Counted from the stretch's first letter, positions 37,812 through 46,911 are shown. The stretch: 64,000 nucleotides of DNA from Streptomyces dengpaensis (GCF_002946835.1 NZ_CP026652.1:2480001-2544000); one strand, 5' to 3'. Numbers and translations: made by a program. Notes: generated from the sequence alone by a model not told the origin.

Positions 37812-39293
37812 AGCACCACCGCACCGACCGATGGCGCCTCCCACGCGCACACCCCCAGTGCCCTGGAAACCCGTGGCATCGAGCCCGTCCCCCACTCCGA
37901 GCGCACCGCGAAGACCCGCCAGCTGTTTCCCACCTGGGTCGCCGCCAACATCAGCGTCCTGCTGCTGACCATGGGCGCGAGCCTGGCCGTCTCGTACGGA
38001 CTCAACTTCTGGCAGACCCTGGTCGTCGGCGTGGCGGCGCCGATCGTGTCGTACGGCCTGGTCGGCCTGATCGGCATCGCGGGCAAGCGGGGCGGTGCCC
38101 CGGGCATGGCCCTGTCGCGCGCGGTCTTCGGGCAGCGCGGAAATCTGCTGCCCGGCTCGCTGATCTGGATCGCCCGCTGGGGCTGGGAGACGATCAACGC
38201 GGTGACCGGCGCCTACGCGCTGCTCACCGTGCTGGACATCGTCTTCGGCATCGAGAGCAGCACGCTCCTGATCGTCGGGACGCTGCTGCTCTTCGTCATC
38301 GCGACGTTCGCGATCTCGGGGCTCGGCATCAACGCCGTCCAGAAGTGCAACAAGTGGGCGACGTACCTCTTCGGCGGCTTCTCCGTGCTCGTCCTCGGCC
38401 ATCTGGTCGTGGACACGGACTGGGGCAAGGTCTTCGGGCAGGGTGCGGGCCCGACGCCCTTGATGATCACGGGCATCGGCATGATCGCGGCGGGCGGCAT
38501 CAGCTGGGTGCCCTCCTCCCCCGACTTCACCCGCTATCTGCCGCGTACCGCGTCATCTCCCGCGATCGTGCGCAACACCATCGGCGGCGCCGGCATCGTC
38601 GTACTCCCCATGGTGCTGATGGGCGCCGTCATGGCGGCCGGCACGCCGGATCTGGCCTCGGCCGCCGACCCGGTCTCCTTCCTCGGTGAGATCCTGCCGC
38701 TGTGGATCGCGGTGCCGTATCTGCTCATCGCCCTGGTCGGCATGCTGCTGATCAACGCGATGTCGATGTACTCCGCGGGCTTCACCGCACAGACCCTCGG
38801 CTTCAAGGTGCCGCGGCACTGGGCGGTCTCGGTCAACGCCGTGATCTCGCTGGTCTTCGGCGGCGTCCTGATGCTGGTCGCGACCAGCTTCATGGGCTCG
38901 TTCATCGCCTTCCTGTCGATGCTCGCCGTCGCGTTCTCGGCCTGGGTCGGCGTCTTCGGCGCGGACATGCTGCGCCGCCGGGAGTACGACGCCGAGGCGC
39001 TGCTCGACACCACGCGCACCCGCGCGTACTGGTACCGGGGCGGCTTCAGCCCGGCCGCGGTCGCGGCGTGGGCAGTGGGTCTGGGCAGCGGACTGCTGTT
39101 CACGACGTCCGACTGGTTCACGGGCCCGCTGGCGACCGGCAACCCCGTCGGCGAGTACGGCCTCGGCTGGGTGGCCACCATCGTGGTCTCCTTCCTGCTG
39201 TACGCCGTCCTGCCGAAGCCCGCGGTGGCTGCGGCCCGGCAGCCCGGGCCCGCCGTTGAGCGGGCCGATGAGCCCGCCGCTATGGCCGTCTGA
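37809..39293 (+). CDS. NCS1-family purine/cytosine permease
   Basis: 494 aa with about 12 membrane helices. It begins with a short polar region (ETRGIEPVPHSERTAK) typical of NCS1 transporters, then FPTWVAANISVLLLTMGASL, WARWGWETINAVTG-like substrate-site residues and ISWVPSSPDFTRYLP in the TM6 region. It probably imports cytosine, a purine or a related nucleobase by cation symport. Specificity cannot be read. The luciferase-like oxidoreductase gene follows 47 nt downstream. Confidence 0.88.
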   Translation: MSTTAPTDGASHAHTPSALETRGIEPVPHSERTAKTRQLFPTWVAANISVLLLTMGASLAVSYGLNFWQTLVVGVAAPIVSYGLVGLIGIAGKRGGAPGMALSRAVFGQRGNLLPGSLIWIARWGWETINAVTGAYALLTVLDIVFGIESSTLLIVGTLLLFVIATFAISGLGINAVQKCNKWATYLFGGFSVLVLGHLVVDTDWGKVFGQGAGPTPLMITGIGMIAAGGISWVPSSPDFTRYLPRTASSPAIVRNTIGGAGIVVLPMVLMGAVMAAGTPDLASAADPVSFLGEILPLWIAVPYLLIALVGMLLINAMSMYSAGFTAQTLGFKVPRHWAVSVNAVISLVFGGVLMLVATSFMGSFIAFLSMLAVAFSAWVGVFGADMLRRREYDAEALLDTTRTRAYWYRGGFSPAAVAAWAVGLGSGLLFTTSDWFTGPLATGNPVGEYGLGWVATIVVSFLLYAVLPKPAVAAARQPGPAVERADEPAAMAV

Positions 39294-39340
39294 CACACCG
39301 TCAGCTACCGTCCCCCTTCACACTCGAAGGGGGACTCCCC

Positions 39341-40330
39341 ATGCCCGTAACCGTCGTACGCTTCAACCTCGTTGACCCCGATGCCACCCCGGCATCGCTG
39401 AGCGCCCGCTACCAGGCCGCGGTCGAGATGTCCGCGTACGCCGACGACCACGGCCTGACCACCGTGCAGACCGAGGAGCACCACGGCGTCGCCGACAACT
39501 GGCTGCCCTCGCCGTTCACGTTCGCGGGCGCCGTCTTCGGGGCGACCCGCCACATCGCGGTCACGGTGTCGGCGGTCATCGGACCGCTGCACGATCCGCT
39601 GCGCCTCGCCGAGGACATCGCCGTACTCGATCTGCTCAGCGGCGGACGGCTCGTGACGGTGGCCGGAATCGGCTACCGGCCAAAGGAGTACGCCCTGTTC
39701 GACGTGGAGTGGAAGCGGCGGGGCAGGCTTCAGGACGAACTCCTGGAGACGGTTCTCCAGGCCTGGACCGGCGAGGAGTTCGCCTACCGGGGCCGCACGG
39801 TACGCGTCACCCCGCGCCCCTTCTCGGACCCGCACCCCCTGCTGCTGGTCGGCGGTTCGTCCCAGGCCGCGGCCCGGCGCGCCGCCCGGCTCGGGCTGCC
39901 GTTCTTCCCCAGCGCGCACCTCCCCGAGCTGGAGGCGTACTACAAGGAGCGGCTCGTCGAGTACGGCACCGAGGGCTGGACCATGATGCCCGCCGCCGAG
40001 ACCCCGCTGCTGCACATCGCCGAGGACCCGGACCGGGCGTGGGCCCAGTACGGCCGGCACTTCCTGCACGAGGCGCGGACGTACGCCTCCTGGCAGACCG
40101 GCGACATCCGCTCGGCGGTGAAGTCGGCGGCCACGACGGTCGACGAGCTGCGCGCCGAGGGCGTGTACCGGATCCTCACGCCCGACGCGTGCGTGGCCCA
40201 GGGGCTCGACACGTACGTCCTGCACCCGCTGTCCGGCGGGATGCCGGTGGACGAGGGATGGCGCAGCCTGCACCTGTTCTGCGAAAACGTACTGCCCCGG
40301 CTCAAGGACCTCGAAGGCATCGACGAGTGA
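39341..40330 (+). CDS. LLM-class flavin-dependent oxidoreductase
   Basis: 329 aa with a luciferase-like TIM barrel. Motifs are YADDHGLTTVQTEEHHG, the LRLAEDIAVLDLLSGGRL segment (typical of LLM enzymes), GIGYRPKEYALFDV and the LVGGSSQAAARRAARLG flavin-phosphate region. AAGGGGGA lies upstream of ATG 39341. It may work on the nucleobase brought in by the permease, but this is inference from position only. The stop codon lies within the terminator stem. Confidence 0.88.
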   Translation: MPVTVVRFNLVDPDATPASLSARYQAAVEMSAYADDHGLTTVQTEEHHGVADNWLPSPFTFAGAVFGATRHIAVTVSAVIGPLHDPLRLAEDIAVLDLLSGGRLVTVAGIGYRPKEYALFDVEWKRRGRLQDELLETVLQAWTGEEFAYRGRTVRVTPRPFSDPHPLLLVGGSSQAAARRAARLGLPFFPSAHLPELEAYYKERLVEYGTEGWTMMPAAETPLLHIAEDPDRAWAQYGRHFLHEARTYASWQTGDIRSAVKSAATTVDELRAEGVYRILTPDACVAQGLDTYVLHPLSGGMPVDEGWRSLHLFCENVLPRLKDLEGIDE

Positions 40331-40345
40331 GCCGGGGCAGTACGT
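40287..40345 (+). terminator. Long terminator overlapping the LLM gene's stop codon
   Basis: Perfect 18-bp arms (40287-40304 and 40328-40345) enclose a 23-nt loop with an inner CTCG/CGAG pair. The right arm contains the TGA stop. A second imperfect hairpin (GGGAGAGGGGC / GCCCTTCTCCC) follows at about 40362-40394. Confidence 0.8.
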
Positions 40346-40418
40346 CTCTGACGAGTACGGGGAGAGGGGCAGCGGGGACTTGGCCCTTCTCCCGAGTTCC
40401 TACGGGGAGTGACGGGGG

Positions 40419-40750
40419 TTACCCCATCTCCTCCAGGGCCTTGCCCTTGGTCTCCTTCACGTACTTGAGCACGAAGGGGATGGAGAGCGCGGCGAAGATC
40501 GTGTAGATCACGTAGGTCGTGGAGAGGTTCCAGTCGGCCAGCGACGGGAAGCTCGCGGTGACGGCCCAGTTGGCGATCCACTGCGCGGCCGCGGCCACGC
40601 CCAGGGCGGCGGCGCGGATCTTGTTCGGGAACATCTCGCCGAGGAAGACCCAGACCACGACACCCCAGGAGAGGGCGAAGAAGAGGACGAACACGTGGGC
40701 GGCGATCAGCGCGACCCAGCCCTGCGTGGCCGGAAGCCTGCCGTCGACTG
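40419..40750 (-). pseudogene. 3' remnant of a sugar-porter (MFS) transporter gene
   Basis: The last ~110 codons match the C-terminus of MFS sugar transporters: TQGWVALIAAHVFVLFFAL, VFLGEMFPNKIRAAALGVAA, WNLSTTYVIYTIFAALSIPF and YVKETKGKALEEMG before TAA. Homology stops near 40745 and there is no start or upstream helices, so about three quarters of the gene is gone. An AT-richer stretch (40751-40885) with a small inverted repeat lies at the break. In S. coelicolor an intact transporter lies next to smc (recollection). Confidence 0.85.
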
Positions 40751-40885
40751 AAGAGACTATGTCTTCAAATTTCAAGTCAATACTTCGTAACCTGTGAGTT
40801 TTCACCCCTCGAGTAAAGGAGTTGCGTTCACTACTTGAATCCAAGGGGAAGCCCAGGTCATGACCGGTGTGGACTACACGCGTTT

Positions 40886-43800
40886 CTAGCGCAACCGCTG
40901 GCTGATGACCTTCGACACACCGTCGCCCTGCATGGAGACGCCGTACAGCGCGTCGGCGACCTCCATCGTCCGCTTCTGGTGCGTGATCACGATCAGCTGC
41001 GAGGCCTCCTGCAGCTCCTGCATGATGCGGATCAGCCGCTGCAGGTTGGTGTCGTCGAGCGCCGCCTCGACCTCGTCCATCACATAGAACGGACTGGGGC
41101 GCGCCTTGAAGATCGACACCAGCAGGGCGACGGCCGTCAGCGAGCGCTCGCCGCCGGAGAGCAGGGAGAGCCGCTTGACCTTCTTGCCCGGGGGCCGGGC
41201 CTCCACATCCACACCCGTGGTGAGCATGTTCTCGGGATCGGTCAGGATCAGCCGCCCCTCCCCTCCCGGGAACAGCCGGCTGAAGACCCCCTCGAACTCC
41301 CGGGCCGTGTCCCGGTACGCCTCGGTGAAGACCTGCTCGACGCGCTCGTCGACCTCCTTCACCACCTGAAGCAGATCGGCGCGCGTCTTCTTGAGGTCCT
41401 CGAGCTGTTCGCTGAGGAACTTGTGGCGCTCCTCCAGCGCCGCGAACTCCTCCAGGGCGAGCGGGTTGACCTTGCCGAGCTGCTGGTACGCGCGTTCGGC
41501 CGACCTGAGCCGCTTCTCCTGCTCGGCCCGGTGGAACGGCCGGGGCCGGTTGCGCGGGTGCTCCGGGTCCTCGGGCAGTTCCTCGCCCTCGGCGGGGAGC
41601 GAGGGCGGCACGAGCTGATCGGGACCGTAGTCCGCGACGAGCCCCGCCGGCTCGACACCGAGCTCCTCCAGCGCCTTCGACTCCAGCTGCTCTATGCGCA
41701 GCCGCTTCTCGGCGCCGAGTACCTCGCCGCGGTGCACCGAATCCGTGAGTTTGTCGAGCTCCGCCTTGAGGTCGCGGCCTTCGGTGCGCGCGGTGGCAAG
41801 GTCCTGCTCGCGGCGCGTCTTGGCGCTGTCGGCCGCCGTGCGCTCCTCCTCGGCCCGGCTCAGCGACACCTCGACATGCGCGAGGAGCTGGCGCGCGCCG
41901 GAGGCGACGGCCTCGGCGACCGCCGCCTCGTGGCGCAGCCGGGCCCGCCGCTGCTCGGCACGCGCGCGTGCCTCGCGTTCGGCGCGGGCGGCCCGGTCGA
42001 GTCCGTCGGCCCGCCCGGCGAGCCCCTTGACCCGTTCCTCGTGCGTACGCACCTGGAGCCGGGCCTCCATCTCGGTCTGCCGTGCGTTGGCGCCGTCGGC
42101 GGCGAGCCGGTCGCGTACGGAGGTGTCGGGCTCCTCCTCGACGGGCATCTCCTCGGCCACGGCGAGCCGTTCCGCCAGTACCTCGGCTTCCTCCACGGCC
42201 CGGTCGAGCGCCTCCTGCGCCCGCGCGGCGGCGGCGGTACTCCGCTCGGCCTCTCCCGCCGCCCCTCGCGCCTGCCCGGCCAGCCGCCCCAACTGCTGCG
42301 CCACGGACGACTTCTCCCGCTCGGCGGCCCGCTGCCGCTCGCCCAACTCCTCGACGAGTCCGGCGCGTTCCTTGCGCAGTTCGGTCGCCAGATGCTGGGC
42401 CTCGGTCAACTCCTCGCAGCGTACGGCGAGTTCCTCGAGCTCGGCCGCCGCCTCGTCGACCGACGCCTGCACCTCCAGCAGACTGGGCGCCCCGGCCGAC
42501 CCGCCGTGCGCGAAGTGCGCACCCAGCAGGTCCCCTTCGGCGGTGACCGCGGTCAACTCCGGCCGCGCGTAGACGAGATCCTCGGCGTCTTCGAGGGTCT
42601 CGACGACGACGATGCCCCGCAGCAGCCGCCGTACGGCGGGCATGAGCTCGACCGGACCTCGGACGAGATCGGCGGCACATGGGCGACCGTCCTGACGTCC
42701 CTGAAGGGGTACGTCGCCGGGGGCACCGTTGCCTGAAAGCGCCACCGGCGGCTGGGGCTCGGCTTCGGAGCCGGGGGGTTGCGGTGCGTCGGCGGACCTG
42801 CCGAACCCGGCCTCGGGCCTGTCCGCGCTCGGTTCTTCGGGCGACCCCGCCAGCAACAGCGCCGCCCGCCCCGCGTCCTGCTTGCGCAGAAGGCGGATGG
42901 CGTCGGCCGCCGAGGCGGGGGTGGTGACCGCGATCGCGTCGGCCGCCGCGCCGAAGGCCGCGGCGAGGGCGACCTCGTACCCGGGGGTCACGGTCAGCAG
43001 TTCGGCGGCCGGGCCCAGCAAGCCCTCGAGCCGGTCCTGCGCACCCAGCAGCGCCCCGGTGCCGTCCTTGCGGCGCAGGCCCAGCGCCAGGGCTTCGTGC
43101 CGGGCCTGAGTCGCGGCGCGCTTGCGTTCGGCTGCCGTGGCCGCCTCGCGGGCGGCGCTCAGCGCAGACTCGGCCTCGGCGAGCGCGGCCTTGGCCGCCT
43201 GGTGCCGCTCGGCAAGTTCCTGGTCGCCGGCGTCGAGTCCATCGACCTCGGCCTTGAGTGCCTCGTACTCCTCCTGAGCCGCGACCGCCCGCTCCTGGGC
43301 CTCGTCCCGCGCGGAGGCCAGCCGGTCGATCTCGGCCTGCGCGGAGGCGGCGCGGGAACGGGCGGCGTTGACCTGGCCGTTGAGGCGGGCGAGGCCCTCG
43401 CGACGGTCGGCGATGGCGCGGGCCACGTCCTTGAGGCGACGCTCCTCGATGGCGAGCTCGCGCTCCAGCTCGGCGCGGTGCGCGACCGTGTCCTCCAGGG
43501 CGCGCTCGGCCGCCTCCAGGGCCGCTTCGAGCTCGGCCTCCTGCTCCCGGATCCGCGCGGCCTCGCGCTCCATGTCCTCGGGGTCACGCCCGCGCCGTTC
43601 CTCGGCGGGCACCGACGTGGCGCTCTTCACGCGCGCGTCGGCCAGCGAGATCGTGCCGCGCACCCGCTCGGCGAGCTGCGAGAGTTCGTACCAGGTCTGC
43701 TGCGCCCGCTGGAGACGCGGCGTCAGCTGCCGTACCTCGTCCTCCAGGAGCGCCTCCCGCTGGAGCGCCTTCTTCAGCTCGGCCTCGGCGGCTTCCTTGC

Positions 43801-44560
43801 GCTCCTTGAGCGCGGCCTCGTCGGCGATCTCGGCCTGGAGCGCCCCCCGCAGCCGTACGAGATCGTCGGCGAGCAGGCGCAGCCGGGCATCGCGCAGGTC
43901 CGCCTGGATGACGGCGGCGCGGCGGGCGACGGCGGCCTGCCGGCCCAACGGCTTGAGCTGGCGGCGCAGTTCGTCCGTGAGGTCCTGGACCCGGGCCAGG
44001 TTCGCCTGCATCGCGTCCAGCTTCCGCAGCGCCTTCTCCTTGCGCTTGCGGTGCTTGAGTACGCCGGCCGCCTCTTCGATGAAGGCACGGCGGCCCATCG
44101 GATCGGCGTGCAGGACGGAGTCGAGCTGGCCCTGGCCGACGATGACGTGCATCTCGCGTCCGATGCCGGAGTCGGACAACAGGTCCTGAATGTCCAGCAA
44201 TCGGCAGGTATCGCCATTGATCTGGTACTCGCTGCCGCCGTTGCGGAACATGATCCGTGTGATGGTGACCTCGGCGTACTCGATGGGCAGCGCCCCGTCG
44301 GAGTTGTCGATGGTGAGGGACACCTCGGCGCGCCCCAGCGGCGGACGACCGGTGGTGCCGGCGAAGATGACGTCCTCCATCTTGCCGCCGCGCAGCGACT
44401 TGGCCCCCTGCTCGCCCATGACCCAGCTCAGGGCGTCCACGACATTGGACTTGCCCGAACCGTTCGGGCCCACGACGCAGGTGATGCCCGGCTCGAACCG
44501 CAGCGTGGTCGCCGAGGCGAAGGATTTGAACCCGCGCAGGGTCAGGGCCTTGAGGTGCAC
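40886..44560 (-). CDS. smc: Chromosome segregation protein SMC
   Basis: 1224 aa from GTG 44560. The N-terminal head has LRGFKSFA and Walker A VVGPNGSGKSNVVDAL. Two long coiled coils flank a hinge (about residues 500-670), and the C-terminal head has the signature RLSLLSGGERSLTAVALL and Walker B FYVMDEVEAALDD. SMC with ScpA/B compacts and separates chromosomes, including during sporulation septation. The hinge region holds a ~60-residue Pro/Gly/Ser-rich insertion near residues 570-635. No scpA or scpB is in the window. Confidence 0.96.
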   Translation of the reverse strand: MHLKALTLRGFKSFASATTLRFEPGITCVVGPNGSGKSNVVDALSWVMGEQGAKSLRGGKMEDVIFAGTTGRPPLGRAEVSLTIDNSDGALPIEYAEVTITRIMFRNGGSEYQINGDTCRLLDIQDLLSDSGIGREMHVIVGQGQLDSVLHADPMGRRAFIEEAAGVLKHRKRKEKALRKLDAMQANLARVQDLTDELRRQLKPLGRQAAVARRAAVIQADLRDARLRLLADDLVRLRGALQAEIADEAALKERKEAAEAELKKALQREALLEDEVRQLTPRLQRAQQTWYELSQLAERVRGTISLADARVKSATSVPAEERRGRDPEDMEREAARIREQEAELEAALEAAERALEDTVAHRAELERELAIEERRLKDVARAIADRREGLARLNGQVNAARSRAASAQAEIDRLASARDEAQERAVAAQEEYEALKAEVDGLDAGDQELAERHQAAKAALAEAESALSAAREAATAAERKRAATQARHEALALGLRRKDGTGALLGAQDRLEGLLGPAAELLTVTPGYEVALAAAFGAAADAIAVTTPASAADAIRLLRKQDAGRAALLLAGSPEEPSADRPEAGFGRSADAPQPPGSEAEPQPPVALSGNGAPGDVPLQGRQDGRPCAADLVRGPVELMPAVRRLLRGIVVVETLEDAEDLVYARPELTAVTAEGDLLGAHFAHGGSAGAPSLLEVQASVDEAAAELEELAVRCEELTEAQHLATELRKERAGLVEELGERQRAAEREKSSVAQQLGRLAGQARGAAGEAERSTAAAARAQEALDRAVEEAEVLAERLAVAEEMPVEEEPDTSVRDRLAADGANARQTEMEARLQVRTHEERVKGLAGRADGLDRAARAEREARARAEQRRARLRHEAAVAEAVASGARQLLAHVEVSLSRAEEERTAADSAKTRREQDLATARTEGRDLKAELDKLTDSVHRGEVLGAEKRLRIEQLESKALEELGVEPAGLVADYGPDQLVPPSLPAEGEELPEDPEHPRNRPRPFHRAEQEKRLRSAERAYQQLGKVNPLALEEFAALEERHKFLSEQLEDLKKTRADLLQVVKEVDERVEQVFTEAYRDTAREFEGVFSRLFPGGEGRLILTDPENMLTTGVDVEARPPGKKVKRLSLLSGGERSLTAVALLVSIFKARPSPFYVMDEVEAALDDTNLQRLIRIMQELQEASQLIVITHQKRTMEVADALYGVSMQGDGVSKVISQRLR

Positions 44561-44687
44561 GCCACTGGACTCTACCTTTCGGGCCGGTCTCACTCCATGA
44601 ACCCGCGGTTTCACCCACGAACGTGCAGGGCACACCAGACGTTAAAGACTGGTACAACGCGCGGGGGAAAGCGCGGGGGAAAGACAG

Positions 44688-44712
44688 AAGGGACGCCAAG
44701 GAGGCGTCCCTT
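44688..44712 (-). terminator. Terminator between the small coiled-coil gene and smc
   Basis: Perfect 10-bp stem (AAGGGACGCC 44688-44697, complement 44703-44712) with a 5-nt loop, followed on the minus strand by a pyrimidine run. Confidence 0.75.
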
Positions 44713-44779
44713 GCAAATCTGACAACTTAGCGGTTGATACGGGCGGCCCAACCACTGCTGTCGTAGTGCGGTGCAGTGA

Positions 44780-44983
44780 TCAGGTGAGCGCAGGCTCCGC
44801 CTGGGGTACGTCGATGCTCTCGAGAAGCGAGTCGTGAGAAGCGGCAGCCGCGAGCGCGTCGTTCTCGGCCTGGATCCGTACGAGCTCGGATTCGAGGTCC
44901 TGTACGCGCTGCTGGAGCCGTCGCATCTCGGCAATGAGCCGCGGGTCGGAACCGCCGACGTAACCGAGAAGCGCCTTTGCCAT
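44780..44983 (-). CDS. 67-aa conserved coiled-coil small protein
   Basis: It starts MAKALLGYVGGSDPRLIAEM at ATG 44983 with GGAGG 10 nt upstream. Residues 19-45 (RRLQQRVQDLESELVRIQAE) form a heptad coiled coil, and the C-terminus is acidic. I believe it is conserved next to smc in streptomycetes. Function is unknown; a role with SMC is possible only by position. Confidence 0.8.
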   Translation of the reverse strand: MAKALLGYVGGSDPRLIAEMRRLQQRVQDLESELVRIQAENDALAAAASHDSLLESIDVPQAEPALT

Positions 44984-45363
44984 GATGGATGGTCCTCCAC
45001 ACTGAGTGACCGACCGAAGCGGTGTGGGTCGTGAGGGAATCGCACCCGCGATGCTTGACACTGCTGATGTCCTGCTGCCGTTCCACATGCCAAACAGCTA
45101 AGGTGCGCGGGGCTTTCAGCGTCTCACCAAAAAGTTTGACGGTCAACACGATCACGCCCTGTATCGGCGGGCAACCCGCTGTCGCGCGGCCTTCGAACGG
45201 CTGCGCTGCGACTCCTGCGGGGCCCTCAGGGCGTGGAGATCATCCTTATCCGGCGAGCCTGCCACGACTGGCCGTTCTTGGCAACCACCAGGTCATTTCT
45301 GCTTCCGGCAGGTGCCAGTGGCATGCCATACCGCTTCCGCCTGGGCCGTTGCCGCCGTCGCCG
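44984..45363. other. Intergenic region (380 nt) between acyP and the coiled-coil gene
   Basis: On the minus strand TTGACC (45146-45141) and GACGCT (45123-45118) with a 17-bp spacer form a weak candidate promoter for the small coiled-coil gene. The remainder has one 32-codon minus-strand frame (45226-45324) that I do not accept as a gene. Confidence 0.45.
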
Positions 45364-45645
45364 TCAGCGGATGGCGAAGTCCTCGTACATCCCCCGGGGC
45401 GTGTCCCAGATCTCAGTCACTCCGTCTACACGCCCGGGTGTGTCGTCGCCCTGGAGCCAGTCGAGCAGGCTCTGGCATTCGACCCGGGAGCCCTCCGCGA
45501 CGACCTGGACCCGTCCGTCCTCCAAATTGACAGCAAAGCCACGCAGCCCGCCGATCTCCAGCGCCTTGGCGCGCGTGAACCAGCGGAAACCCACACCCTG
45601 AACCCTGCCGCGTACCCAGACGACCAGCCGTGCAACCTCACTCAT
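45364..45645 (-). CDS. acyP: Acylphosphatase
   Basis: 93 aa, the usual size. The family motifs are [18 protein letters not shown] (phosphate-binding loop and catalytic Arg) and [17 protein letters not shown] with the catalytic Asn. It hydrolyses acyl phosphates such as carbamoyl or acetyl phosphate. It starts at ATG 45645 and is a single gene with no obvious operon partner. Confidence 0.95.
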   Translation of the reverse strand: MSEVARLVVWVRGRVQGVGFRWFTRAKALEIGGLRGFAVNLEDGRVQVVAEGSRVECQSLLDWLQGDDTPGRVDGVTEIWDTPRGMYEDFAIR

Positions 45646-45717
45646 GGGTGCACGCTATCCGGACAATGTCCCAAGGAGCACTTCCTCCCCTTGCGGCATG
45701 GGGTACCGTCCCGACCC

Positions 45718-45741
45718 AGTGAGTCTCATATGAAACTCACT
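45718..45741. promoter_or_regulatory. 24-bp near-perfect palindrome upstream of the CAP gene
   Basis: AGTGAGTCTCAT and ATGAAACTCACT are complementary except for one base. It lies 8 nt before the GTG at 45749, so it could be an operator over the promoter or 5' leader of the CAP-domain gene. The AT-rich core contrasts with the surroundings. Confidence 0.5.
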
Positions 45742-45748
45742 CTTTCGG

Positions 45749-46735
45749 GTGAGGATTGCTGACCGCAAGATCAGGAAGGCCAGGAGATTGGGACGCCACC
45801 GACGCTCCGCCGCCGGCCGCGCCGCCAGAGGCCGCGCCACCGAGGTTACGAATACCCGCGAGCTCCGCACGGACAGTTACGGCCCGGAGAACCTGTACGG
45901 CTACGCCGCGGTCGCGGACCTGCCGCACAGTTCCGCTGCCCGCTCGCACCGCAAGCGGAAGGCCGCGACCCCCGTACGTACGGGGCTGCTCGGTGTCTCG
46001 GCAGCCGTGGCGCTGGGCACCGCCGCCGTCGCCACCGGCGTGCTGCCGGGCAGTGACAACTACTCGCTCGGCGGCGGCAGCGGCGGCTCCGACGACGTGC
46101 AGTCCGCGGGCACCCCGTCCGGCCTCGAGACCCAGCAGGGCGGCGCATCGGGCACCTCGGACTCCCGCGAGGACACGTCGACGAGCCATGACGCGGAGCG
46201 CTCCGCCTCGGCCCCGCCCTCGACGTCGCCCGCCGCCCCGACGACGGCGCCTCCGAAGAAGCCCGCCACCGAGCCCAGCAAGACCACGAAGCCCGAGCAG
46301 CCCAGCAAGAAGCCCACGAAGGCACCGAAGACCACTCCCCCGGTTCAGCTGTCCCCCGAGACCGCGGCCGAGGCCGAGGTGCTCAAGCTGGTCAACGAGG
46401 AGCGGGCCAAGGTCGGTTGCAGCCCGGTGGCGGCGAACAGCGCCCTGTCGGACCTTGCCCAGGCCTTCAGCGAGGACATGGATCTGCGCGGTTTCTTCGA
46501 CCACTCCGACCCGAGCGGGCTCAGCCCCTGGGACCGGGCGGCGAAGGCCGGGATAGCCAACCTGGGCGGCGAGAACATAGCCCGCGGCCAGGCCACCGCC
46601 GCGGCGGTGATGGAAGCCTGGATGAACAGCCCCGGCCACCGCGCCAACATCCTGAACTGTGACTTCAAGACCCTCGGCGTCGGAACCCACTTCGGTTCGG
46701 GCGGGCCCTGGTGGACGCAGAACTTCGGCTACTGA
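45749..46735 (+). CDS. Secreted CAP/SCP-domain protein
   Basis: Up to 328 aa from GTG 45749. A TTG at about 45787 giving GRHRRSAAG is an alternative start and matches relatives better, but its SD is too close. A membrane/signal-anchor segment (GLLGVSAAVALGTAAVATGVL) is followed by a long Ser/Thr/Pro/Lys-rich wall-spanning linker. The CAP domain (about 205-328) has the metal-site set FFDHSDPSGLSPWDRA, GENIARG and SPGHRANILN, and ends WWTQNFGY. Extracellular or cell-wall location is expected; the activity of the family is unsettled. Confidence 0.9.
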   Translation: MRIADRKIRKARRLGRHRRSAAGRAARGRATEVTNTRELRTDSYGPENLYGYAAVADLPHSSAARSHRKRKAATPVRTGLLGVSAAVALGTAAVATGVLPGSDNYSLGGGSGGSDDVQSAGTPSGLETQQGGASGTSDSREDTSTSHDAERSASAPPSTSPAAPTTAPPKKPATEPSKTTKPEQPSKKPTKAPKTTPPVQLSPETAAEAEVLKLVNEERAKVGCSPVAANSALSDLAQAFSEDMDLRGFFDHSDPSGLSPWDRAAKAGIANLGGENIARGQATAAAVMEAWMNSPGHRANILNCDFKTLGVGTHFGSGGPWWTQNFGY

Positions 46736-46741
46736 ACGCGT

Positions 46742-46788
46742 ACGCGTCGGCCGCGCCCACCGGGGGATGGTGGGCGCGGCCGACGCGT
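46742..46788 (+). terminator. 20-bp perfect terminator hairpin
   Basis: The arms 46742-46761 and 46769-46788 are fully complementary with a 7-nt loop. It starts 6 nt after the CAP gene stop. The 3' arm is also the start of the repeat array that follows. Confidence 0.85.
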
Positions 46789-46889
46789 AAACGATGCCGA
46801 CGCGTAAACGATCCCGGCGCGTAAGCGATGCACGCCTAAACGATGCCGACGCGTAAACGCTTGCGTAAGCGTTTACGTAAACGCTTACG
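46782..46889. repeat. GTAAACG tandem/palindrome array 1
   Basis: Four 15-17 bp units of the type GACGCGTAAACGATGCC (46782, 46799, 46816, 46833) lead into overlapping palindromes. One is a perfect 26-bp palindrome, CGTAAGCGTTTAC/GTAAACGCTTACG (46864-46889). The other is GTAAACGCTT-GCGT-AAGCGTTTAC (46853-46876). It lies between a terminator and the hxlR promoter. A related array is at 62443-62579. Confidence 0.85.
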
Positions 46890-46911
46890 GCCTCAGCGGC
46901 ACCACAGCAGA

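Noticed and set aside
40835..44722. Two long plus-strand frames opposite smc
   Set aside because: Antisense shadows of smc, with no start signals or domains.
45226..45324. 32-codon minus-strand frame downstream of acyP (MPLAPAGSRNDLVVAKNGQS)
   Set aside because: The composition is protein-like, but there is no Shine-Dalgarno, no recognised family and weak codon bias. It is kept as a possible remnant only.
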